A DNA stretch of 16,224 nt from Strigomonas culicis (Eukaryota > Euglenozoa > Kinetoplastea > Trypanosomatida > Trypanosomatidae). The notes under the pieces were generated by a model. The model was not told the origin of the DNA. It searched no databases and saw only the letters and a list, made by a program, of their open reading frames with translations. This document shows, in pieces, positions 1 to 7,353 of the stretch. The stretch's first letter is position 1; every line of letters starts with the position of its first letter. The stretch covers positions 1-16,224 of the forward strand of contig AUXH01000442.1 in NCBI GenBank assembly GCA_000482145.1. Direction: 5' to 3'. The translations under genes were made by a program, and so were the position numbers.

Positions 1-2206
1 CCTCCTGCAGCGACCCCGACGGCATCCACTCCATGAAGATCGTCCCCACGCTCCCCGCCACCATGAACGCCTTCACCGCCACGATGTGCGGGTGGTGCAG
101 CTGCGTCAGGATCGTGTACTCGTGCAGCGCGTCGTGCACAGACGTCGCCGTGTCCTTGCTGCTGTCCAGCGGCACCTCCTTCGCCGCCAGGTACCCGCCC
201 TGCAGCTCGTCCCACGCGCGGAACACCTTGCCGTAGCTGCCCTCGCCCAGCGGCCGCTGCCGCAGCACCACGAAGCGGTCCGCCAGCTTCAGCCGGTCCG
301 TCGCGCTGAAGTCGTCCGGGCACACCACCACCACGTCGTCCTCCTGCAGCAGCGCCTCGATCGAGTCCGTCGTCTTGCCCATCAGCTGGTCCAGGTACAC
401 CACCTCCACATCCTCCTTCCGCGAGGATGAGGAGATGGAGGAGGAGATGGAGCTCTCCGCCCCCTTGCGGCGGATGACGAAGGTGCCGGTGAGCGTGCTG
501 GTCTGGAACTCCAGGGACTGTCGCCGCGGCGTCACCCCGGTCGAGCTGTCGGAGGCACTCAGGGACGTCCACTCCTTCTCCGCCGCGTCGAGCTCGCCGC
601 CGAGCGCGCGGAGCACTTCTGACGTGGCCGCCGGCTGCCCCTTGGCGAGCCGCACCACGTTCTGGATCTGCTGCCGCCACGCGCCGACCAGATAGAGCGC
701 GCACGGCGGCACGTGGTGGTCGCCCTCCGCGTGGCAGCCCGGCGTGTCCCTCTCGCTAGCGCACCACGGGCATGCCTGGCGCGAGGGGTGCAGGGAGCCG
801 TACGCCTTCATCATGCTGAAGGACTCCGCCGGCAGCACGTGCAGCCAGTCGGGTGCGGCCGCCTGGAGGCTGAGCAGTCGGTGGATCGCCAGGCAATGCT
901 CACGGAGCTGCTCCGCGGTGCGGTTGTAGTGGAAGAGCAGCGTGTACCACTCGCGCGCGAGGAGCGCCAGCTTCTGCCGCGGCACCAGCGCGTCGTAGGC
1001 CTCCGATGACGTGACGCGCGGCACGCGGAAGACGTCCGAGCAGGACACGGCGGCGCTGACGCTGGAGAAGCTGCCGCCGGTGCCGCCGCCGGCGTCGAGG
1101 CCGGACCGGTCGACGTCACGCAGCAGCGCGAGGAAGCGGCGGACGAGCACGCTCACGAGGCCGACCATCACCTGCGTCGCCACGCTGTAGAGGAGGTGGG
1201 CGTTGAGACAGCGAGAGAGGAAGATCATGCTGCCGATCGGCGACGGGGGCGCCTGAAAGGAGTTGATGACGGTCGACTTGATGAGCTCGAGCGTGGCGAC
1301 CAGCAGGCTCTGCAGCCCCTCGAGCGGCAGCGTGCGGCGGCCGCGCGCGCCCATCACGTTCGTGTCGTGCACGCGCCCGCGGACGAGGTCAACGTGGGGG
1401 TACTCGTAGCGGAACTTGACGAGCGACTCCAGGTACGCGGAGTAGTTCGCAATGTGTGTCTCCAGCACCTCGCTGTGCTTCAATTCGTCCGCGGTGGCGA
1501 CCATACCGGCCTGCTGCCGGCTCGCGCGCGCCCACGCGGCCAGAAAGTCGCGCTGCGAGGCATCCGGCCGACCGCCGTCCTCGGCGGCGCGCGCGTCGGC
1601 GGTGTTCGGCGACCGGGTCGCCTCTTCGCACCCGCAGCCGTCGTCATCCTCGTCGTCGTTGCCGGCGACCGCGCGCGACCCCTTCCCGCAAGTGCTGGGC
1701 AGCTCCGCGCCGGTCGGGTTCTCCTGCACCACCTGCCGCCACGCGAGCGCGACGTCGAGGTCGAAGAAGCGCACCTCGCCGGCGACGAGGCGCCGGTGAA
1801 ACTCCTCGACGAACACACGCGAGCCCCTCCACAGGAGGCTGTGCACCAGGAACTTCACCTTGATCATGCGCCAGCACTGGCGCGTCAGGAAGATGTCGTG
1901 CAGCTGCGTGATGATCCACGCGGACTGCTCGCGCGCCGTGCACCAGCTCTGCACTTTCGGCACGTTCACCGGCGCTGCGGGGGCAGCCGACGTCAGGGGG
2001 CTGCTGGACACCTCGGTGTCCTCCATGTGCTGTAGCTGCAGCAGGTACTCGATCAGCTTCTTCGGGATGGCCATCCGGTCGTTCTTTGTCGCCTCCTGAA
2101 TCACGAGCAGCGACTTGTTGCTTTGGAACATGTTACAGGGCAGCACCGCCGGCGCCGGCGCACTGTGCTCGGCTGCCTTTGCAAGAGCACACGGTCGGAA
2201 CCACAT
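1..2206 (-). CDS. STE11/MAPKKK-like serine/threonine protein kinase, C-terminus beyond the window
   Basis: An open minus-strand frame runs without a stop from ATG 2206 to the window edge (735 codons). The last ~90 residues are the N-lobe of a protein kinase: glycine loop GEGSYGKV (residues 654-661, bases 224-247), ATP-binding lysine in AAKEV (residue 676, bases 179-181), a helix-C LHEYTIL with its glutamate, HPHIV, and a hinge-like FMEWMPSGSL. The wording is closest to MEKK/NPK-type STE11 kinases. The catalytic HRD and DFG motifs lie outside, so activity cannot be judged. The first ~640 residues match no domain I know; they hold an acidic Asp/Glu run (bases ~1635-1660), a Cys/His cluster starting CPWC (residues ~479-505) and a Ser-rich linker. 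ATG 2206 was chosen because coding-like GC content begins there; the in-frame ATG at 2131 (MFQSNK) is an alternative. Family is confident; pathway and substrate are unknown. Confidence 0.88.
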   Translation of the reverse strand, partial: MWFRPCALAKAAEHSAPAPAVLPCNMFQSNKSLLVIQEATKNDRMAIPKKLIEYLLQLQHMEDTEVSSSPLTSAAPAAPVNVPKVQSWCTAREQSAWIITQLHDIFLTRQCWRMIKVKFLVHSLLWRGSRVFVEEFHRRLVAGEVRFFDLDVALAWRQVVQENPTGAELPSTCGKGSRAVAGNDDEDDDGCGCEEATRSPNTADARAAEDGGRPDASQRDFLAAWARASRQQAGMVATADELKHSEVLETHIANYSAYLESLVKFRYEYPHVDLVRGRVHDTNVMGARGRRTLPLEGLQSLLVATLELIKSTVINSFQAPPSPIGSMIFLSRCLNAHLLYSVATQVMVGLVSVLVRRFLALLRDVDRSGLDAGGGTGGSFSSVSAAVSCSDVFRVPRVTSSEAYDALVPRQKLALLAREWYTLLFHYNRTAEQLREHCLAIHRLLSLQAAAPDWLHVLPAESFSMMKAYGSLHPSRQACPWCASERDTPGCHAEGDHHVPPCALYLVGAWRQQIQNVVRLAKGQPAATSEVLRALGGELDAAEKEWTSLSASDSSTGVTPRRQSLEFQTSTLTGTFVIRRKGAESSISSSISSSSRKEDVEVVYLDQLMGKTTDSIEALLQEDDVVVVCPDDFSATDRLKLADRFVVLRQRPLGEGSYGKVFRAWDELQGGYLAAKEVPLDSSKDTATSVHDALHEYTILTQLHHPHIVAVKAFMVAGSVGTIFMEWMPSGSLQE

Positions 2207-2210
2207 TGGG

Positions 2211-2260
2211 CTAGGGAGGAGAAAGTAAAAGTAAAAAAAAGAAAAACTGAAGTGTTCAAA
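2211..2260 (-). promoter_or_regulatory. Candidate trans-splice acceptor and polypyrimidine tract for the kinase gene
   Basis: On the minus strand a C/T-rich stretch is followed by CCTCCCTAG; the AG is at bases 2211-2212. Splicing there leaves only four bases (CCCA) before ATG 2206. If the true acceptor is one of the AGs inside the first codons, translation would start at ATG 2131 instead. The tract is unusually long: the plus strand stays strongly purine-biased to about 2405. Confidence 0.5.
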
Positions 2261-2430
2261 AGCGAGTACAGAAAAATATAATAAAGAAAAAAAAACAGTA
2301 AAGGAACACGAAAAAAAAAAAGAACACACGAGGAAAAAGGAAAAGGCGGAAGTCCCAAAAAGAAAAAAGAGGTAAAAGGGAAAAAGGGGGAGCAAAAAAA
2401 GGGGGTGTACTTCACTAACGTGCACACCTA

Positions 2431-2449
2431 TTATTATTTCCAATAATAA
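2431..2449. repeat. Perfect 8-bp AT hairpin followed by a T run
   Basis: TTATTATT (2431-2438) and AATAATAA (2442-2449) are exact inverted copies around a 3-base loop. On the plus strand CCC and a run of T follow from 2453. The layout resembles an intrinsic terminator, but in a eukaryotic AT-rich spacer it is most likely a chance palindrome. Confidence 0.4.
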
Positions 2450-3450
2450 CCCTTTTTTTTTTTTACTTGAGCTATAAGAACACCAATGCCAATATGTATA
2501 TCAAGCAATACCACAAAAAAAAAAGTTTGTATATGTGTATGTGGATCTACTTGTAAAAGAGGGAAGTCTTTTTGTAAGAGATTAAGAGAAGCAAAATAAA
2601 GGAAGAAGAAAAAAAACAGCGGCAACTTTTATCAAACTCAAATAATAGTGTTTCTTTATATGCTTATAAAAGGAGAAAGAAAGAATGAAATAGCAAACAG
2701 AAAAAAACTATAACAACGACACCACCGCACTGAAACAAACAAGCAAATAACATCAAAGAGAGAGGGGGGAGGCGGTTAACATGTGTACGTAGGCTAAGAA
2801 TGAAAACTATTCAGTATTACAGAACAGTTCAAGATTTTGATCATCGTAAGGCAAAACACCTCACTTCAAATATGCTTTATTTCTTTTCTATCATACTTTT
2901 ATATGTGTGTTGTTGGTTTTGTTAGTAATTCAGTTCGCAAAGGGAACATACACATATGTACGTGAGGCACAGAACGTTCAAAAAAGAAGAATACATATAT
3001 GTAAAAAAAAAAAGCTTCATTCCTGCTTTCATTGTGTTTGGCAACTGCCACAGTCGATATAGCCTCATCATACCAATATACGTTCGCACACATATATCAG
3101 TATATAAAGCGCGTACGTCCCACTTTTTTTTTCTTAAACATCCCTCACAAATTGGAAAACAGAAGGAACAAAAGTGAGTTTTTTGTTTACTTTGTTTTTT
3201 TGCTTTTATTTATACATGTTTTTTTGCATAGATACGATGTTGCTGTTTAGATTTTTTTGTGTGTGTGTTGTTTTTTTCGATATTTTTTCACACTTGAGTG
3301 CGAAAAGAAAAAAAAAAGAAAGAAATAATATATCATCACCAATTGTGTTTCTTTCTTTTTATCTGCATTAAAAATAGTAGTAAAAACAGTATTATTTATA
3401 CATGTCAATCCTCTCATTGCTCCTTATTTTAGTAGATACATATGTGTTTG

Positions 3451-3477
3451 TGACGGTGACAACACAAGAAGAAGAAA
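3451..3477. repeat. Dispersed spacer element, copy 1
   Basis: TGACGG followed by a 19-base string (3459-3477) that recurs exactly at 9539-9557, where TGACGG again stands just upstream with a two-base length difference between the copies. This copy is about 650 bases downstream of the nibrin-like stop codon. Part of the match is simple GAA repeat, but the TGACGG and ACAACAC portions are not. Confidence 0.45.
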
Positions 3478-3550
3478 AGAAAGGCAGATAAAAAAAAGGG
3501 AAAGACTATCACTATACACCCTAGCATGAAGTGTCATTTCACTTTTTTAT

Positions 3551-3587
3551 GTATTATTATCATTATTATTTATCTAGTATTATTTTT
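3551..3587. repeat. ATT/CATT microsatellite in the spacer
   Basis: A run of (TAT/ATT)n with CATT interruptions. It has the same style as the ATT/ATG tract that is translated inside the gene at 14619-14705 and the AAT tract at 7288-7319. Confidence 0.6.
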
Positions 3588-4123
3588 GCTTTTTCTACAG
3601 GTTCGGCCATATAACGATTCCATCATAAACACCGAAGCAAAAGAGAGAGAGAGAAATGATACAAAAAAAAAATTGAAACAATGAAAAAGAACAGCTTCGC
3701 AACAACAGATAGAAGAGTAACGAGAAAAAAAACTACTACAATGTTTCTTTTTCTTTCTTTTTGCTGTTCTCCTTTTCATAAAAAAAGAAGTCTTCTTATT
3801 TGTATGCTGCTTGCCTATTTTGCTTGCTTTTATCTGTCCTTAGACTGACAAACTGTTTTCTTCTCTATCTCTCTTTGTATACGTGTACGGACATGCGTAA
3901 CAAAACGAAAAACAAAGGAACAGCAAATGCATACTCCATACAAAAGATATATATATCTATTCATATATATTTAAAACAAAATCTCTCTTCACCCTTCATA
4001 CGATGTAAAAAAAAAATGTCATTATTAGTATGACTATAACTATTATATGCTCCGCTCCCTTGTGCGTGTGGTGGGCCCTTCCCTCTCGCTCTCACATCCA
4101 CCCACTGCTGCCTCATGCCCACC

Positions 4124-6790
4124 TTAATTGGTGGAGCCGCGGCGGACGCCAGAGGGCGCGCACACCACCGCCGGCACCTGCGGGTCCGCCTGTGCCATGC
4201 GGCGCGACGGCTTCGACGGCGTGTGGGCGCGCACCTTCCCCGGCGACGCGCTCGCCGGCCGCGAGCTGAGCGTCGTAGGCCGCGGCTCCGGCGCGCGCGC
4301 CGCGCGCACCTTCACCGGCACGCCGCGGCGCAGCGGCCGCGGGTGGTTGTTGCCCTCACCGTTCGCGCGCGCGGCAGCGCCCGTCCCGTCGCTGCTGCTC
4401 GAGTCGCGCTCGGGCGAGTCGCCGTGCGCCGACAGCGAGCGGCCGGCCGCGGCGCCGCCGCCGGCCGTCGTGACGCTGCGCCGGTGCGGCTCCGGCACGC
4501 GGCGGTACACCTCGCGGCGGTCCTTCACCGCGCTGCCGCTGAGCTCGCCCGAGGTCTCGACGAGGCTGTCACCGGTGCCGTCCAGCGGCTGCGCGTGGAG
4601 GTGCTGCAGTCGCGCGTCGTGCTGCTCGCGCAGATAGTTGTCGCGCGCGGTCGCCATGGCGCTCTGGCTAGACCGCCGCGGGCTGCCGCCGCCGCCGGCG
4701 ACGGGGGAGCTGCGGCGCGGCCGGATCGACGACGGCCGCCGCACGACGCGCGAGAGCTTGTCGAAGCTGGACACGAGCCGCTTTGCCTTCTCGTCCAGCA
4801 GGCTGCAGTCCTGCCAGAAGTGCCGGAGTGCGTCCGTGTACGAGCCGTGGCTCCTGTCCAGCAGCTCGTCGATCTGCTCCATGTAGTCCTGCGCCTGCGC
4901 GCGCACCTCGAGCGCGTGCTCCATCACCTCGCGGTCGACGAAGCGGTTGCGGCGGTAGTTCGCGAGCATTGCATCCAGCCCCGCGTCCTCGCGGAGCAGG
5001 AAGGCGTAGACGCGCACCCGCACAAGGTCGAAGCGGTCCTCGAAGCTGATGCCGCCGGCGAGCGGGCCGGTCGGCGCCGCCAACTGCAGGTGCCGGCGCG
5101 CGGAGCGCGGCGAGCCGGCGCCGCTGCCGTCGCGCGCGGAGAGGGGGGCGTCCGCCGCTCCCTCATCCAGGGCCTGCTCGAGGGCGCGCTGGCGGGTGTA
5201 GGACCGCAGCTGGCTGCGCGTCGGCGTCCGCCCGTTCGCGCGCGGCAGCAGCGTGCCGCGGCGCAGCGTCTCGCGGCTCCCCGCGCGGCGCGCGCTGCCG
5301 CCGCCCCCCTCGCTGCCGCTGCCGCCGCGCGGGGAGCCGAAGAGCCGCGCGTCGGCGACGCCGCTGTTCGGCGTGGAGGCCTGCCTCTGCTGCTGCACGC
5401 GGTACATGGGCAGCGGCGCGAGGACGAGGGACCCGTTCGTGCCGCTCGCCACGGACGGGTTGGTCGGGGCCTGGTAGTTGTAGGCGGCCGCCGCGCTGTG
5501 GTCCGCCTCCAGCATCGAGCGCGGCTCCATGTCCAGCGGGACCTCTTCGAGCGTGAAGGCGTTCGAGAGCAGCGCGGTGAAGAGCACGTGGTCGCCCATG
5601 ACCGGCACGTGCTCCGCGCCGGCGTCTCTCGCGTCGCCGAGGAACTTCGTCAGCTCGGCCGACACGCCGCGCAGCCCGTCGTTCAGCAGCGTCGCCTCCA
5701 CGACGGAGTCCACGACGATGTAGAAGTTGTCCGGGAAGGGCGCCGCGAGGGAGGCGCTGCCGCGCGGCCCGGCGCCTTCGCTCGCGCGCGGCGGCCGCTG
5801 CTCCACCGCCAGCAGCCGCACCATGTGCAGCGCGTCGTCGGCGTCCGCGGGAAAGAAGCACGTCGCGCCGCACTGCGCGGCCGCCACGCGGTAGCGCGCG
5901 GCGGCCGCTTCGGTGAAGAAGAAGAGCACCTTGCCCTTGAGCAGCGCCGCGCGGTCGCGCGTCGTGCGGGCGGTGGCGGGGATGGGGAACAGCGAAAAGG
6001 GCGTCGTGTCGGGCTCCGGCCGCAGGTAGTTCACGCGTGACGCGTGCACAGTGCTGCGGATCGGCACCTGGAAGCGACTCGGCGGCGGCAGCACGCTCAG
6101 CGGCGCCGACGCGCGCTGCGCGAGAGTGGCGAACCACTCCAGCACGTAGGTCGGCTGCACGACGCTGTAGCCGCAGGCGAGCGCGGCGACGCAGGCGCGG
6201 CTGTCGTAGAGCTCGTCCGTGCAGTGCAGCCGACCGATCGGCGTCGGCATGTGCAGTGACAGGGTCGGCTCCGCGACCACCGTCGCACCGAGCTGCTCCA
6301 GCATCGACGTCAGCTCGCGCACGTAGTCGGCCGTGAACGGGTCGGGGTCGATGCTCACGACGAGCGGGCGGTAGTGAAAGACCACCGTCGCGCTGCCGCC
6401 GAACTGCACCTCCGTCTGGTCCATCAGGATGATGCTGCCGCCGGGCGGCACCTCCGTGTCGCCCACGTAGATGGTGCCGGCCCCGGCGGGGGCCGTCGGC
6501 AGCACGGTCAGGAACACGACGAGTGGGTTCGGCTCCGTCGCGCCCTCCTCGCCATCCGGCACCTCGTACTGCGCCGCGCGCACGCCCTCACCGCCGGCGG
6601 CCTCCGCCTCCTCGTTCGCCTGCTTCTGGCGCATGACGAGCAGGCTCACGTGCTGCGGCGCGATGTCAGGCGCGGCGAGACAGATGTCGCACTCCGCGGC
6701 GCTGCCCACTACGTACTCGTCGCGCACGACGAGTGAATAGTAGGGCGCAGCCCCGGCGGGCCGCGTCGAGGTGAACTCCACCGCAAACAT
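4124..6790 (-). CDS. NBS1: Nibrin (NBS1)-like FHA-BRCT-BRCT protein, MRN complex candidate
   Basis: An 888-residue protein. An N-terminal FHA-like fold (residues ~1-142) contains EYVVGSAAECDICL and IAPQHVSLLV, interrupted by a Glu/Gly-rich insert (~57-88). BRCT-like domain 1 follows (~143-244, with ACVAALACGYSVVQPTYVLEWF, motif bases ~6131-6194), then BRCT-like domain 2 (~283-408, beginning LLKGKVLFFF and containing IVVDSVVEATLL). This FHA-BRCT-BRCT order with no gap is typical of nibrin/Xrs2, the MRE11-RAD50 partner in double-strand-break sensing in the nucleus, and the spacing and wording match human nibrin along its N-terminal third. Residues ~410-888 are mostly disordered, Arg/Ser/Gly-rich, with two SQ sites and one predicted helical island (~580-685). 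The FHA arginine and the Ser-Arg pair are replaced (S30, A44-P45), while H47 is kept. I see no clear MRE11- or ATM-binding motif in the tail. Function is inferred from architecture. Confidence 0.78.
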   Translation of the reverse strand: MFAVEFTSTRPAGAAPYYSLVVRDEYVVGSAAECDICLAAPDIAPQHVSLLVMRQKQANEEAEAAGGEGVRAAQYEVPDGEEGATEPNPLVVFLTVLPTAPAGAGTIYVGDTEVPPGGSIILMDQTEVQFGGSATVVFHYRPLVVSIDPDPFTADYVRELTSMLEQLGATVVAEPTLSLHMPTPIGRLHCTDELYDSRACVAALACGYSVVQPTYVLEWFATLAQRASAPLSVLPPPSRFQVPIRSTVHASRVNYLRPEPDTTPFSLFPIPATARTTRDRAALLKGKVLFFFTEAAAARYRVAAAQCGATCFFPADADDALHMVRLLAVEQRPPRASEGAGPRGSASLAAPFPDNFYIVVDSVVEATLLNDGLRGVSAELTKFLGDARDAGAEHVPVMGDHVLFTALLSNAFTLEEVPLDMEPRSMLEADHSAAAAYNYQAPTNPSVASGTNGSLVLAPLPMYRVQQQRQASTPNSGVADARLFGSPRGGSGSEGGGGSARRAGSRETLRRGTLLPRANGRTPTRSQLRSYTRQRALEQALDEGAADAPLSARDGSGAGSPRSARRHLQLAAPTGPLAGGISFEDRFDLVRVRVYAFLLREDAGLDAMLANYRRNRFVDREVMEHALEVRAQAQDYMEQIDELLDRSHGSYTDALRHFWQDCSLLDEKAKRLVSSFDKLSRVVRRPSSIRPRRSSPVAGGGGSPRRSSQSAMATARDNYLREQHDARLQHLHAQPLDGTGDSLVETSGELSGSAVKDRREVYRRVPEPHRRSVTTAGGGAAAGRSLSAHGDSPERDSSSSDGTGAAARANGEGNNHPRPLRRGVPVKVRAARAPEPRPTTLSSRPASASPGKVRAHTPSKPSRRMAQADPQVPAVVCAPSGVRRGSTN

Positions 6791-6798
6791 CTCTCAGA

Positions 6799-6845
6799 CT
6801 AAAAGAGAGAGAGAGGGAAAGTCGGTTGAGGGTGGGGGGGGGGGA
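6799..6845 (-). promoter_or_regulatory. Proximal trans-splice acceptor candidate for the nibrin-like gene
   Basis: In gene sense, an 11-base C run (6834-6844) and a CT-repeat lead to TTTTAG with AG at 6799-6800, eight bases before the ATG at 6790. It would give a very short 5' untranslated region after spliced-leader addition. Confidence 0.5.
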
Positions 6846-6902
6846 GAGCACACGTGCAGGTCGAACTACAAACGATCGTTAATTCGCTAGGGTACACGAA
6901 AG

Positions 6903-6933
6903 CTAAAAGAAAAGAAAAGAGAGAAAAAAAGAT
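6903..6933 (-). promoter_or_regulatory. Distal trans-splice acceptor candidate for the nibrin-like gene
   Basis: In gene sense, an almost uninterrupted C/T tract (6905-6932) ends in TTTTAG, with AG at 6903-6904, 112 bases before the ATG. It is at least as good as the proximal site, so both may be used. Confidence 0.5.
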
Positions 6934-7287
6934 GTGCTTTTTTTTTTCTGCTGAACTGTGTGTCTGTCAGTAGAGATGCACAGATTCTTTTTTTTCTTTT
7001 TCGTTTAAAGAAGAGAAGGAAATACTATGCTTTCCGAAATAGAGGAAGGGAATGAGAAGGAAAAAAGGGAAAGAGAGAGAGGAGAAGAGAGAGATTTAAA
7101 AAAAAAAAAGGGAGGGAGGGGGCAATAAGATAAAACATGCAATAATAGAAAGACCTTCTAAGAAGAAGAAGAAAAAAAAAACGCTCTGACAACTAGCATG
7201 TATATTCTAACACCATCACGACTTATCGTCGCCTTAAAGTATTGCTTTTCGTGAATGTATGTACGCATCTACTCAGCACAGACTCGT

Positions 7288-7319
7288 ATTAGTAATAATA
7301 ATGATAATAATAAATGATG
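7288..7319. repeat. AAT/GAT microsatellite, 3' untranslated side of the methyltransferase gene
   Basis: A run of AAT triplets with GAT interruptions, starting about 35 bases after the methyltransferase stop codon. On the minus strand it reads ATT/ATC. Confidence 0.6.
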
Positions 7320-7353
7320 AATACAGAAACAGAAACAGAAAAAAACAACATGT

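Larger units (their letters stand above)
2207..4123. other. AT-rich intergenic spacer, 1.9 kb, no gene seen
   Basis: This spacer joins the 3' side of the nibrin-like gene to the 5' side of the kinase gene and is the longest in the window. It is dominated by A and T runs with scattered (AG)n, ATATAT and ATT repeats. All open frames are short, low in complexity (Phe, Lys, Ser) and unlike the GC-rich codon use of the neighbours. I found no tRNA box pattern, rRNA or transposon. It should hold the nibrin 3' untranslated region, its poly(A) site and the kinase splice acceptor. A small noncoding RNA cannot be excluded by eye. Confidence 0.75.
6791..7353. other. Intergenic spacer between the methyltransferase and nibrin-like genes
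   Basis: AT-rich on average but with strong purine bias on the plus strand: (AG)n, A runs and GGGAGGGAGGGGG near 7109-7121. It holds two acceptor candidates for the nibrin-like gene on its left and the methyltransferase 3' untranslated region on its right, including an AAT microsatellite. No gene is seen. Confidence 0.75.

Noticed and set aside
1196..2035. A 279-codon plus-strand open frame in the kinase region
   Set aside because: The minus strand here is a continuous kinase frame with glycine loop and lysine in register; the plus frame has no recognisable content.
2431..2465. Intrinsic terminator on the plus strand
   Set aside because: The stem is only A/T pairs, nothing on the plus strand appears to be transcribed, and this mechanism is bacterial.
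2434..2625. Small AT-rich open frames in the 1.9-kb spacer (also near 2899-3371 and 3570-4033)
   Set aside because: They are Phe/Lys/Ser-rich translations of homopolymers, differ completely in codon use from the genes, and show no conserved motif.
3207..3405. Repeated TTATTTATACATGT at about 3207 and 3391
   Set aside because: It is a short, AT-rich string in an AT-rich spacer; two copies within 200 bases can arise by chance and the flanks do not match.
4115..6040. A 641-codon plus-strand open frame opposite the nibrin-like gene
   Set aside because: Its protein is Arg/Ala/Val-rich with no domains. Long antisense frames are expected when G/C-ending codons remove stops from the other strand, and the minus strand carries recognisable domains.
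7109..7121. Possible G-quadruplex GGGAGGGAGGGGG
   Set aside because: Only three separate runs of three or more G are present, so a stable three-tetrad quadruplex is not supported.
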